Counted from the first letter of the stretch, positions 8,715-16,500 are shown. The stretch is 64,000 bases of DNA from Edaphobacter flagellatus (GCF_025264665.1 NZ_CP073697.1:248001-312000); one strand, 5' to 3'. Translations and numbers: made by a program. The notes: generated by a model not told the origin, from the sequence alone.

Positions 8715-9734
8715 ATGCTTCGTGTTCCCTTCGACCATCTCGATGCCGCTCTTCGCCAGGCGATGCTCCGGCTTGGCCTTCCCGAAGACCGCGCCACCCG
8801 CTGCGCTCGCTTGTTCGCAGAGACCACGCGCGATGGCATCTACACGCACGGCCTCAACCGTTTTCCACGTTTTTCTGCAATGGTGAAGAACGGCAGCATC
8901 GACGTGCACGCCACACTAACGCTAACCGCCGGCTTCGGCGCGATAGAACGCTGGAATGGGAATCGTGGCATCGGAAATCTTAATGCCCAGGATGCAACCA
9001 CTCGCGCCATCGAGCTGGCGCGCAAAAACGGTATGGGTGCCGTCGCACTGGCAAATACCAATCACTGGATGCGGGGCGGAGCCTTCGGATGGCAGGCTGC
9101 AGATCAAGGGCTCTTCGCCATCTGCTGGTCGAACACGCTGGCGAATCTGCCCGCATGGGGAGCGACGACGCCTGCACTAGGCAACAACCCTCTCGTGCTA
9201 GCCATCCCTCGTAGCGAAGGAAACCTTGTTCTCGACATGGCGATGAGCCAGTTCTCCTACGGCACGCTTGCTTCTTACAGCAAGCGTGGAGTCCCACTGC
9301 CTGTCCCTGGCGGCTATGACAAGCAGGGGCATCTCACCCAGGACGCCGCCGCCATTGAAGCCTCGCAGCGCGCGCTGCCCATCGGCTACTGGAAAGGTTC
9401 AGGCCTTGCTTTGGTGCTCGACGCCATCGCCGCCATGCTTTCAGGGGGTATGGCGACGCATCAGTTCCCGCAGGATCCTCTGCAGGAGGTGGGACAGTCA
9501 CAGATATTCCTCGTCATCGATCCGTCGAACCTCGCTGCGGCTGCGGAGCTGAACCACATTGCCGACGGCATCATCGATTCCCTGCGTCAAGCAACGCCAA
9601 TCGACCCGGCCAAACCCATCCGCTATCCCGGCGAACAGACACTGCAGCTGCGCGAAGAGAACATGCGGCTCGGCGTTCCGGTCGATCCGGATATTTGGAA
9701 TCAGATCAGTTCCATAGAACCGACAAGCGCGTAG
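8715..9734 (+). CDS. dlgD: 2,3-diketo-L-gulonate reductase-like dehydrogenase (Ldh/MDH2 family)
   Basis: A 339-aa NAD(P)H-dependent reductase of the malate/L-lactate dehydrogenase-2 family. From memory it follows E. coli YiaK/DlgD closely in several stretches: GIYTHGLNRFPRF, GNRGIGNLNA, NHWMRGGAFGWQAA, and GYWKGSGLALVLD. DlgD reduces 2,3-diketo-L-gulonate to 3-keto-L-gulonate. The ATG at 8715 has GAGGAA about eight bases upstream; the frame extends 33 codons further, overlapping the transporter gene, and was not used. It lies between the nickel transporter and larE, which suggests that the NPN cofactor serves an enzyme handling a sugar acid. A ureidoglycolate- or sulfolactate-type substrate is a less likely alternative. 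Confidence 0.8.
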   Translation: MLRVPFDHLDAALRQAMLRLGLPEDRATRCARLFAETTRDGIYTHGLNRFPRFSAMVKNGSIDVHATLTLTAGFGAIERWNGNRGIGNLNAQDATTRAIELARKNGMGAVALANTNHWMRGGAFGWQAADQGLFAICWSNTLANLPAWGATTPALGNNPLVLAIPRSEGNLVLDMAMSQFSYGTLASYSKRGVPLPVPGGYDKQGHLTQDAAAIEASQRALPIGYWKGSGLALVLDAIAAMLSGGMATHQFPQDPLQEVGQSQIFLVIDPSNLAAAAELNHIADGIIDSLRQATPIDPAKPIRYPGEQTLQLREENMRLGVPVDPDIWNQISSIEPTSA

Positions 9735-9784
9735 ACTCGCATCCTGACCGGCAACTCCGCTACCATCTTGTAGGAGCAACAAAA

Positions 9785-10618
9785 ATGGATCTGGCCCAAA
9801 AACGCGAGCTGCTGCTTACAACTCTTCGCGAGCTCGGCAGTGTGATGGTCGCCTACTCCGGCGGTACGGACTCCGCCTTTCTTGCCTACGTCGCGCATCA
9901 GGCCCTCGGAGACAACATGCTGGCCGTGATTGCCGACTCCGCATCTCTTCCTCGTGCGGAACTGGCTCGCGCGCTAACCTTTGCAACCACGCACAACATC
10001 CCCGTCCATGTTCTGCAGACCGCAGAGCTTGACAATCCCGATTACCAGCGCAACGATGCGCAGCGCTGCTTTCATTGCAAGGACGAGCTCTTCTCGCGTA
10101 TGGAAATCGAGCGTCAGGCACGAGGCTTCCGCCACATGGCCTACGGCATGAATCTCGACGACCGCGGCGACTATCGTCCCGGTCAGCAGGCCGCCGCAGA
10201 GCATCACGCACAAGCGCCGCTCGTGACAGCGCAGCTCACTAAGACAGAAATTCGCCAGCTCGCACTGAATGCCGGACTCGATCTATGGGACAAGCCCGCC
10301 TCGGCCTGTCTCTCCTCAAGGATCGAATACGGACGCCCAGTCACACGCGAAAATCTTGCCCAGGTGGAGCAGGCAGAAGAAGCCCTTCACGCGCTAGGTT
10401 TCGATCGCGTACGCGTGCGCCATCATGGCGATCTTGCGCGCATCGAAATCGATCGCGCCGATCTTCCGCGCGCGCTCAGCATGCAGGTTCTCGACAACAT
10501 CACTGCATCGCTTCGCTCGCTCGGATTCGTTTACATCACCATCGACACCCAGGGTTATCGCTCCGGCTCGATGAATGACATGTTGCCCGCAACCGCCATT
10601 GCTCCGGCCCGGCGCTAG
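9785..10618 (+). CDS. larE: LarE, ATP-dependent sulfur insertase for the nickel-pincer nucleotide
   Basis: PP-loop enzyme (277 aa) that adenylates the pyridinium dicarboxylate precursor and converts both carboxylates to thiocarboxylates. The P-loop SGGTDS is at residues 25-30. Three cysteines are notable: C95 and C98 in RCFHCKDELF, and C175 in SACLSSR, the position of the sacrificial Cys176 of Lactobacillus LarE. The extra CxxC fits the [4Fe-4S] type of LarE, which recycles sulfur, rather than the single-cysteine sacrificial type; this is an inference. The start at 9785 has AGGAG nine bases upstream. It is 50 bases after the dehydrogenase gene and probably co-transcribed with it and the nickel transporter. 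Confidence 0.92.
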   Translation: MDLAQKRELLLTTLRELGSVMVAYSGGTDSAFLAYVAHQALGDNMLAVIADSASLPRAELARALTFATTHNIPVHVLQTAELDNPDYQRNDAQRCFHCKDELFSRMEIERQARGFRHMAYGMNLDDRGDYRPGQQAAAEHHAQAPLVTAQLTKTEIRQLALNAGLDLWDKPASACLSSRIEYGRPVTRENLAQVEQAEEALHALGFDRVRVRHHGDLARIEIDRADLPRALSMQVLDNITASLRSLGFVYITIDTQGYRSGSMNDMLPATAIAPARR

Positions 10619-10668
10619 TAGAGCGAAAAGGCTTGGCATCTTCTGCAAAGCCTCCCTCTGCTCCTCTT

Positions 10669-11541
10669 CTATCGAGCCGTAGCTTTTGCCTCTTCTTTTT
10701 TAACGGGTGCGATAGCCATCTTTGGTTTCCAGAACTCCGGATCGGCTTTGACCCACGCATCCACCGGATAGCTCATCTTCGGATTAAACCGAAAGAGATT
10801 TGTCTGCTGTGACGCAATGCAGGAAGCCGCAAGTTCGCTCAGCTTCTTCATGCGCTCTTCTCCCATCGAAGCAGCAAATTTCTTCTCATCCACATAGCTC
10901 TGTTCGACCTCTACTAACGACCGCATCGGATTGAAGACGAGATACATTCCTCCGTTATCGGCCCCATAGACACTTTCAAACAGCGCCCACTTTGCCTCCG
11001 GAACTGCCTTTTCATAACCTTCCTTGTACATCTTCACCAGTTCTTCCCACTCCTTATCATGTCCCGGGCGAACGCGAAAAACAGTGATTTCGAAGTAGCG
11101 CATATGCGCAATATCGACACCCGCGCGTAGACTGCCCTCTTCGTGGAAAAGAAAGGCGCCTTGGTCATAGGACGACAACAGCTCGCCGTCCGATGCTAGT
11201 GCGTGGTCCAGCTCAGACATCAAAGTCGTATTCTTGGCGACATTGAGGTTGTCCTTCTCCCATGCGTCAAACGATGGATATCCCGTTAGAAACAACACAC
11301 GCGTCGGACCGGACATGGATTCGACCGCAAAGTAGTGTACGGGCCACTTCGCAGTGCTCATCGCTCGAACAAACGCTGCCTCGGAACGCTCGTGCATGGC
11401 ACCGCCTTTACCTGGCTTCAGGTATTCACGCTGAATCACAAGCACCTTTGGAGGTCCGGATGTATCCTCCTGAGAACTTGCATATCTCACCCCGCTAACA
11501 ACAAGACACAAACCGGCAACAGACAGTATCAGATTTTTCAT
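10669..11541 (-). CDS. Secreted protein of unknown function, two dimeric alpha/beta-barrel-like halves
   Basis: A 290-aa protein not recognised as a named family. The ATG at 11541 has a strong AAAGGAGG ribosome site five bases upstream, and the protein begins with a signal peptide (MKNLILSVAGLCLVVSG...ASSQ). The mature part appears to hold two related halves. Each starts with a beta-strand followed by RPGH/KPGK-type text: LVIQREYLKPGKGGAMHE and FEITVFRVRPGHDKEWEE. That arrangement resembles NIPSNAP/ABM-like dimeric alpha-beta barrels. The C-terminus is Lys/Ala/Glu-rich. It stands on the opposite strand between larE and larC, so it splits the lar genes into two plus-strand groups; a link to them is unproven. 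Confidence 0.7.
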   Translation of the reverse strand: MKNLILSVAGLCLVVSGVRYASSQEDTSGPPKVLVIQREYLKPGKGGAMHERSEAAFVRAMSTAKWPVHYFAVESMSGPTRVLFLTGYPSFDAWEKDNLNVAKNTTLMSELDHALASDGELLSSYDQGAFLFHEEGSLRAGVDIAHMRYFEITVFRVRPGHDKEWEELVKMYKEGYEKAVPEAKWALFESVYGADNGGMYLVFNPMRSLVEVEQSYVDEKKFAASMGEERMKKLSELAASCIASQQTNLFRFNPKMSYPVDAWVKADPEFWKPKMAIAPVKKEEAKATAR

Positions 11542-11777
11542 AAAGCCTCCTTTCGGCTTCAAACAATAAGCAGTTAAACGCACATTGCCGGCAGCACCTA
11601 TGAGCCCACGAACAAGGGAACCTGGAGCGTAGCCGGCAACGTGTGGCGATGGATCGTAAAACCGTGGGAAATTCTACTCTTCAGAACGTGACATCGAATG
11701 GAAAATTCAAGTCCAGCGCGATCTCGCAGCGCATCAGCACATAGCCGAGCCTCTCGCGGCATGAAACAATGTTTTTC
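11542..11777. other. Divergent intergenic region upstream of larC
   Basis: 236 bases separate the secreted-protein gene (minus) from larC (plus). Apart from the minus-strand ribosome site AAAGGAGG near 11546-11553, no clear promoter boxes or riboswitch-like fold could be picked out by eye. Confidence 0.4.
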
Positions 11778-13124
11778 ATGCGAATTGCGTATCTCGACTG
11801 CTTTGCCGGCATCAGCGGGGACATGTTCCTCGGAGCCCTCATCGACGCTGGCGTTGATCCTCAAATTCTTCACACGGCAGTCGCAGCGCTGAATCTGGAC
11901 GCTTCACTGAAGATCGAACGAGTCGATCGCAGCGGCATCTCCTGCACGAAGGTCACTATCCTTGAAGCGGGCAAGCCCGCAGAAACAACGCATCCGCATG
12001 AAAAAACGCACGACCACTTTCACGAGCAACGCACTCACGAAGAGACGACGCATCATCACCATCCGAAGACACAGCATCAGCACAAAGCTGGCAATCATCA
12101 CCCGCATGAGGAGCCGCACCAACACAACCACACTCACGAGCACCACGATCACGCCCATGGACGCTCACTCACTGTCATTCGCCAGCTCATTCAATCCGCA
12201 AAACTCGCTGAGCCAGTCAAGCAGACAGCAATTCGCGCCTTTGAGCTCCTGGGCGCCAGCGAGGCCAAGATTCACAACGTTAGCATCGAAAAAATTCACT
12301 TTCATGAAGTCGGCGCCGTCGACGCCATCGTTGATATCGTCGCTGCCAGCGCCGGAATCCACGCACTCAACATCCAACGCTGGTACTGCTCGCCTCTGAA
12401 CGTCGGCGGAGGCACCGTTGACTGCGCACACGGACGCTTCCCTGTACCAGCTCCAGCCACCGCCGATCTTCTACGCGATGTCCCAACATATTCTGCGCAC
12501 ATCCAGCAGGAGCTCGTCACGCCAACGGGAGCCGCGATCATCCGCACTCTTTCTCCTGCCTTCGGCCCTCAACCTGCGATGCGTGTTCAGCAAATCGGTT
12601 ACGGTGCGGGCACGCGCAATCCAAAAGACTTCCCAAACACGCTGCGTATCTCCATCGGCGAGACGGAGGACGCAAGGCAGTCCTCTGTCGCTGTGCTTGA
12701 AACCGCGCTCGATGATCTCTCGCCGCAGATACTGGCTCATGTTACCGAGCGCGCCTTTGAACTTGGCGCTCTCGATGTCATGTCCACCGCCGTGCAGATG
12801 AAGAAAGGCCGTCTCGGCACGCTCATCACCATCCTCGCCGACGATGCGCAGGTCCGCGCCCTGGAAGAGCTTCTCCTGCGCGAGACGAGCACGCTCGGTG
12901 TCCGCATCCATCATGAGCGGCGAAGCTGCCTCGAACGCACGTACACAACCGTGACCACCCCCTACGGAGACATACGCATCAAGATTGGAATGCGATTGGG
13001 CGAGGTCTTCAACGCCGCGCCAGAGTTCGAAGACTGCCGCGCTGCCGCCGCTAAACACGCTATCCCCGTAAAGCAGGTACAACAGTCCGCAATAGCGGCA
13101 TACTTCACGGGAGCGAAAAACTAG
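11778..13124 (+). CDS. larC: LarC, nickel insertase for the pincer cofactor (single uninterrupted chain)
   Basis: CTP-dependent cyclometallase that inserts Ni into the sulfurated nucleotide to give the NPN cofactor. The 448-aa chain begins MRIAYLDCFAGISGDM, the family N-terminus, followed by IHFHEVGAVDAIVDI and GGGTVDCAHG. Residues 72-127 contain 23 histidines, a nickel-storage or binding insert. The C-terminal DUF111 half follows (VLETALDDLSPQI, MKKGRLGTLITIL). In Lactobacillus plantarum the two halves are split by a frameshift; here they form one frame. An in-frame ATG at 11769 would add three residues; neither start has a convincing ribosome site. larB starts three bases after the stop. 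Confidence 0.93.
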   Translation: MRIAYLDCFAGISGDMFLGALIDAGVDPQILHTAVAALNLDASLKIERVDRSGISCTKVTILEAGKPAETTHPHEKTHDHFHEQRTHEETTHHHHPKTQHQHKAGNHHPHEEPHQHNHTHEHHDHAHGRSLTVIRQLIQSAKLAEPVKQTAIRAFELLGASEAKIHNVSIEKIHFHEVGAVDAIVDIVAASAGIHALNIQRWYCSPLNVGGGTVDCAHGRFPVPAPATADLLRDVPTYSAHIQQELVTPTGAAIIRTLSPAFGPQPAMRVQQIGYGAGTRNPKDFPNTLRISIGETEDARQSSVAVLETALDDLSPQILAHVTERAFELGALDVMSTAVQMKKGRLGTLITILADDAQVRALEELLLRETSTLGVRIHHERRSCLERTYTTVTTPYGDIRIKIGMRLGEVFNAAPEFEDCRAAAAKHAIPVKQVQQSAIAAYFTGAKN

Positions 13125-13127
13125 TTT

Positions 13128-13889
13128 ATGAATCGAAGCACCCTACTCGATCTGCTGGCTGCCGTAGAACGCGGCGAAGTCGCGCCAGCCGCAGCCGCCG
13201 AACGACTTTCATCACTTCCCTTCGAAGACATCGGACACGCGCGCATCGATCACCATCGCACACTGCGCAGCGGCCTACCCGAAGTCATTTACGCCGCGGG
13301 CAAATCCCCCGAGCAGACTGCCGAGATCTTCGCTCGCATGGCAGCCGCCGGGTCAGACGTTCTCGCAACCCGTGTCGACGCCCCGGCTGCGCTCGCTGTC
13401 CTCAATGCCGTTCCCGCAGCAACACATCACCCTCAGGCACGCGCGATCACTCTCCGGCAATCCACCCAGCCGCACACCCGCGGACACATCGCCATTGTCT
13501 GCGCCGGCACCAGCGACCTACCGATTGCCGAAGAGGCCGCAGTCACAGCTGAGCTCTTCAACGCCCAGGTCACTCGCCTCTACGACGTCGGCGTCGCCGG
13601 TATCCATCGCCTTCTCGCCGTGCGGCAGCAACTCGCCGCCGCAGACGTCGTCATCGTCTGTGCCGGCATGGAAGGTGCACTGCCCTCCGTCGTCGGCGGC
13701 CTTGTCGGTGTCCCGGTCATCGCCGTCCCCACCTCGGTCGGCTATGGAGCCTCCTTCAATGGAGCCGCCGCCCTGCTAGGCATGCTGAACTCCTGCTCAC
13801 CCAACGTAACTGTGGTCAACATCGACAATGGATTCGGAGCTGCCTACTCTGCCACTCTGATCGCTCGCAGTGCTCACCCTGAGCCTTAA
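13128..13889 (+). CDS. larB: LarB, NaAD carboxylase/hydrolase of nickel-pincer nucleotide synthesis
   Basis: Carboxylates the pyridinium ring of nicotinic acid adenine dinucleotide at C5 and hydrolyses the phosphoanhydride, the first NPN step. The 253-aa protein has an N-terminal helical part and a C-terminal PurE-like domain with IVCAGTSDLPIAEEAA, CAGMEGALPSVVGGL, VPTSVGYGASFNG and MLNSCSPNVTVVNIDNGFGA. The Cys in NSCSPN is the likely catalytic residue equivalent to Lactobacillus Cys221, by family knowledge. It starts three bases after larC, so the two are translationally coupled. With larE and larC the NPN biosynthetic set is complete in the window. Confidence 0.93.
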   Translation: MNRSTLLDLLAAVERGEVAPAAAAERLSSLPFEDIGHARIDHHRTLRSGLPEVIYAAGKSPEQTAEIFARMAAAGSDVLATRVDAPAALAVLNAVPAATHHPQARAITLRQSTQPHTRGHIAIVCAGTSDLPIAEEAAVTAELFNAQVTRLYDVGVAGIHRLLAVRQQLAAADVVIVCAGMEGALPSVVGGLVGVPVIAVPTSVGYGASFNGAAALLGMLNSCSPNVTVVNIDNGFGAAYSATLIARSAHPEP

Positions 13890-13925
13890 TGAAAAGATTC
13901 GCTCCACCGCTGGTATCATCAAACC

Positions 13926-14201
13926 ATGACACAGCTTGATGTTCTGTATCGGTATGCCATCCCTCCTACCGAAGCCGTTGCTCTGGCCGTCGCGCGAGCT
14001 CGCGAGGTCTACGGCGTCCGTCGCATCAGCTTTGACGAGGCCGAGAAATCCGTACGCGTCGAGTATGACGCCACCCGCCTCAACGAAGCAACGATCCACC
14101 AACTGCTCCGCCGCGCCGGACTCGACATCATCGAAAGACTTCCGATGTACACTGAACCGGCTCCTGTAGCGGAACCAGCTCCCGCGGCCGCTGCCAAGTA
14201 G
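13926..14201 (+). CDS. Small HMA-like (ferredoxin-fold) protein without CxxC
   Basis: A 91-aa cytosolic protein. The pattern DVLYRYAIPPTEAVALAVARARE...GVRRISFDEAEKSVRVEYDAT...IHQLLRRAGLDI matches a beta-alpha-beta-beta-alpha-beta heavy-metal-associated fold. It lacks the usual CxxC metal site, and an Ala/Pro/Glu-rich tail follows. It lies 36 bases after larB on the same strand, so it could belong to the lar transcript. A role as a metal-handling or protein-interaction domain is speculative, because the metal ligands are missing. Confidence 0.65.
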   Translation: MTQLDVLYRYAIPPTEAVALAVARAREVYGVRRISFDEAEKSVRVEYDATRLNEATIHQLLRRAGLDIIERLPMYTEPAPVAEPAPAAAAK

Positions 14202-14228
14202 TCAGAATCTGTTGTAAGCTTTTCCCGC

Positions 14229-14305
14229 GCGCCCGTAGCTCAGCTGGATAGAGCATCTGGCTTCGAACCAGAGGGTCGGAGGTTCGAGTCCTTCCGGGCG
14301 CACCA
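14229..14305 (+). tRNA. tRNA-Arg, anticodon TCG
   Basis: A 77-base cloverleaf with acceptor GCGCCCG/CGGGCGC, anticodon stem TCTGG/CCAGA and loop CTTCGAA giving anticodon TCG (Arg, CGA codons). The T-loop is GGTTCGAGTCC and CCA is encoded. It is a close relative of the tRNA-Arg(ACG) at 15757. Confidence 0.97.
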
Positions 14306-14316
14306 GTCTAGAAACG

Positions 14317-14348
14317 AAAAGGACGCATCCGCTGAGGATGCGTCCTTT
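14317..14348. terminator. Bidirectional terminator between tRNA-Arg and the SDR gene
   Basis: AAAGGACGCATCC (14318-14330) pairs perfectly with GGATGCGTCCTTT (14336-14348) around a 5-base loop, with A and T tracts at either side. It can serve both the tRNA (plus) and the SDR gene (minus), whose stop is 6 bases away. Confidence 0.9.
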
Positions 14349-14353
14349 CGGCT

Positions 14354-15118
14354 TTAGTGTGACATCGCTCCGTTGAAGCTCTCGAAGAAGGCATCGTACT
14401 TCTCCTTGCCGTTATACTCCGCAAAGCGCAGCGGCTTGACGCGCTCAACCAGAATCTCCGTAGCATCCGGCTGCGTCTTCAGCAGCTCGATCGTCTCCGC
14501 AATGAAGTCCTTCAGCGGCATCGCCCGCGGATCGCTTGCCTGCCCTTCTCCCATTAGCTCTGTCTGCACATAGGGCGGAGCCAGCTCGATCACCTGAATA
14601 TTGCTCGACTTCAGCTGATAGCGCAGCGACTGGCTATAAGAATGAATCGCCGCCTTCGTCGCGCAGTAGGTCGGAGTAATCGCCAGCGGAATAAACGCAA
14701 GCCCTGACGTAACCGTCATGATCGTCGCGGCAGGTTGCTTCATCAGCAAGGGCAGCAACGCCGCATTCAATCGCATCGGACCAAGCAGATTGGTCGCGAT
14801 CATAGCCTCGGCATCGCTCGTCGTGTCCCGCTCGAGCAGGTTCTCCGGCCGCATGATGCCTGCGTTATGAATCACAACATTCAGTGTCGGATACTCCTTT
14901 TCCATCTGTGTCCCAAACGTGCGAATGCTGGCCGCGTCTTCAATATCCATCGCAACGGCCACCATCCCAGGATTCGCCGCAATCGTTTGATCAAGTACCT
15001 GCTTACGCCTGCCAGAGATGATGATCTTGTTGCCAAGCTTGTGCAGTGCCTCGGCAAGTCCACGGCCGATTCCCGATCCGCCGCCTGTAATCAAAATCGT
15101 GTTGCCCGCCATCTTCAT
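14354..15118 (-). CDS. DltE-like short-chain dehydrogenase
   Basis: A 254-aa SDR oxidoreductase with the cofactor motif TGGGSGIG, NAGIMRPE, the catalytic Ser in VTSGLAF and YCATKAA (Tyr/Lys). The insertion and C-terminal style (PPYVQTELMGEG, ERVKPLRFAEYNGKEKYDAFF) match the DltE/YdfG-like oxidoreductases often controlled by HxlR regulators. The start at 15118 has GAGGAGG five bases upstream. It is transcribed divergently from the HxlR gene, with a TACT-N7-AGTA box between them, so induction by electrophiles or quinones is a reasonable guess. The physiological substrate is unknown. Confidence 0.85.
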   Translation of the reverse strand: MKMAGNTILITGGGSGIGRGLAEALHKLGNKIIISGRRKQVLDQTIAANPGMVAVAMDIEDAASIRTFGTQMEKEYPTLNVVIHNAGIMRPENLLERDTTSDAEAMIATNLLGPMRLNAALLPLLMKQPAATIMTVTSGLAFIPLAITPTYCATKAAIHSYSQSLRYQLKSSNIQVIELAPPYVQTELMGEGQASDPRAMPLKDFIAETIELLKTQPDATEILVERVKPLRFAEYNGKEKYDAFFESFNGAMSH

Positions 15119-15159
15119 TGCAACCTCCTCACTTCCATCTGCATACTATGACCGTTACT

Positions 15160-15174
15160 TACTAATGGGAAGTA
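15160..15174. promoter_or_regulatory. Candidate HxlR/YodB-type operator
   Basis: TACTAATGGGAAGTA fits TACT-N7-AGTA, the consensus known for YodB-type HxlR-family repressors. It sits midway between the divergent SDR and HxlR genes, overlapping the probable -35 region of the HxlR promoter, whose -10 is TATACT at 15190-15195. An additional TACT at 15156-15159 extends the dyad. Confidence 0.6.
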
Positions 15175-15208
15175 GGCACCTTTTAGTCCTATACTTTCCC
15201 TAAAGAGA

Positions 15209-15652
15209 GTGAGAAAAACATTGGGAAAATCGGCCAAAACGAAAGCTCCAAAAATCAAACATACCCCTCCGCATCCTCCTGCAGAAGTCGATCCGAAAAT
15301 CGAAGCGCTCGTTCGCGAGATCATCGAGCGCGTCGCCGACAAGTGGACCATGCTTGTCCTCGAAGTGCTGGTCGAGCACGGCACCGTGCGTTTCACGCGA
15401 CTCGGTGAGCTGGTGGGCGGCATCAGTCAGAAGATGCTCACCAAGACCGTACGACAGATGGAAAGTGACGGACTCATCACTCGCACCATCCATCCCGTCA
15501 TCCCGCCGCGCGTCGAATACACACTCACCGAACTCGGCCACAGCCTCAGCGCAGCCTTCTGCGGCGTGTGGATCTGGGCCGAGCAGCACTACGATGAAAT
15601 TGCCGCATCCCGAAAGCGTTTTCGTGAGCAAGTAACTCCGAACCAGGGATAG
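15209..15652 (+). CDS. HxlR-family winged-helix transcription regulator
   Basis: A 147-aa regulator with one HxlR winged helix: IIERVADKWTMLVLEVL, then RFTRLGELVGGISQKMLTKTVRQMESDGLITR (recognition helix), and the wing PPRVEYTLTELGHSL. It has a basic, Lys/Pro-rich N-terminal extension of about 30 residues. The start given is GTG at 15209 with AAAGAGA directly upstream; a TTG at 15221 is an alternative. No cysteine is present in the N-terminal 15 residues, unlike redox-sensing YodB (Cys6), so sensing may use another chemistry. It probably represses the divergent SDR gene and itself. Confidence 0.85.
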   Translation: MRKTLGKSAKTKAPKIKHTPPHPPAEVDPKIEALVREIIERVADKWTMLVLEVLVEHGTVRFTRLGELVGGISQKMLTKTVRQMESDGLITRTIHPVIPPRVEYTLTELGHSLSAAFCGVWIWAEQHYDEIAASRKRFREQVTPNQG

Positions 15653-15702
15653 CAAGTGACTCCAGCCAGCTATCAGGATCAGTAAGTTTTCCTACGCTGC
15701 AT

Positions 15703-15731
15703 TTGATCTAACAGCCGAAGTCCGGTATATT
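15703..15731 (+). promoter_or_regulatory. Probable sigma-70 promoter for tRNA-Arg(ACG)
   Basis: TTGATC (15703-15708) and TATATT (15726-15731) are separated by 17 bases and end 25 bases before the mature tRNA. Confidence 0.55.
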
Positions 15732-15756
15732 GAAAAGGTTGCATCTAACGCAATGT

Positions 15757-15833
15757 GCGCCCGTAGCTCAGCTGGATAGAGCAACTGGCTACGAACCAGT
15801 AGGTCGGACGTTCGAATCGTTCCGGGCGCACCA
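15757..15833 (+). tRNA. tRNA-Arg, anticodon ACG
   Basis: A 77-base cloverleaf with acceptor GCGCCCG/CGGGCGC, anticodon stem ACTGG/CCAGT and loop CTACGAA giving anticodon ACG (read as ICG, Arg CGN). The T-loop is GTTCGAATC and CCA is encoded. It is a paralogue of the tRNA-Arg at 14229. Confidence 0.97.
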
Positions 15834-15882
15834 TACACTCCCTTACAACAGAACAACTCCCAGGCTGATAGAGCTTGCACGC

Positions 15883-16500
15883 TCAGTTCGAATCGCCGTC
15901 CATCACATGCTGTGGCAAATCGCGCAGCGTAGCCTTTCCGTCCTTGTAATCGATCCTCCACACCCGATCGAACTGCTGATCCGGCCACGGTGCATAAGGA
16001 GGCTGCGCACCCAGCGCAGTCACCAGCGCTGGCAACGTGCCGTGATGCCATGCCACCAGAACCACCTTGCCCGCATACTTTCCGCTCAGCAGCTCACTGG
16101 CAAGCGCGGCATAATCCTCATTCGCAATCCTGCTGTCGATCGTCAGATGCAGCGACTCCGCCAGCGGCGTTACCGTCTCAACCGGCCGATTCGAGTGCTT
16201 GCTCTGGTGCGTCGCAAAGATCACCTGCGGCACCGGCAGATCGGCACGCTTACCGTCGAAGAGTCCCGGCAACAGCGACGCCCTCTTGAACCCCACTGGC
16301 GACAGATCAAGCCTGCCATCCGTCAGTTTCTCCGCATGGCGAATCAGCAGAATCGTCGCCGGAGGCTCCCCCGTACGCTTTACCGGGCCGGACGGGGCAG
16401 CTGGACGCTCCTGAACCGCCGATTGTGCAAAACCGGGGGCTGCTAGCAAAACCAGCAAAAACAGGCAGATAAACCGCTGCAGACTCATCATCGTACGCAT
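15883..16500 (-). CDS. Exported histidine-phosphatase-superfamily protein
   Basis: A 205-aa phosphoglycerate-mutase-like protein with a signal peptide (MRTMMSLQRFICLFLLVLLAAPGFAQS), so it is periplasmic or secreted. LLIRHAEK carries the catalytic His in an RHA form of the RHG motif; AWHHGTLP near the C-terminus supplies the second His. The ATG at 16500 was preferred over a start 16 codons upstream because it gives a clean signal peptide. The substrate is not predictable: exported members include phytase-like and sugar-phosphate phosphatases as well as members with unknown targets. It stands alone, convergent with the tRNA. Confidence 0.78.
   Translation of the reverse strand: MRTMMSLQRFICLFLLVLLAAPGFAQSAVQERPAAPSGPVKRTGEPPATILLIRHAEKLTDGRLDLSPVGFKRASLLPGLFDGKRADLPVPQVIFATHQSKHSNRPVETVTPLAESLHLTIDSRIANEDYAALASELLSGKYAGKVVLVAWHHGTLPALVTALGAQPPYAPWPDQQFDRVWRIDYKDGKATLRDLPQHVMDGDSN

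Noticed and set aside
12471..13082. Antisense frame (203 aa) within larC
   Set aside because: Shadow of larC, no motif, no ribosome site.
15863..15902. Partial tRNA-like remnant after tRNA-Arg(ACG)
   Set aside because: Only two short matches (11 and 10 bases) were seen, no cloverleaf can be drawn, and it overlaps the end of the histidine-phosphatase gene.
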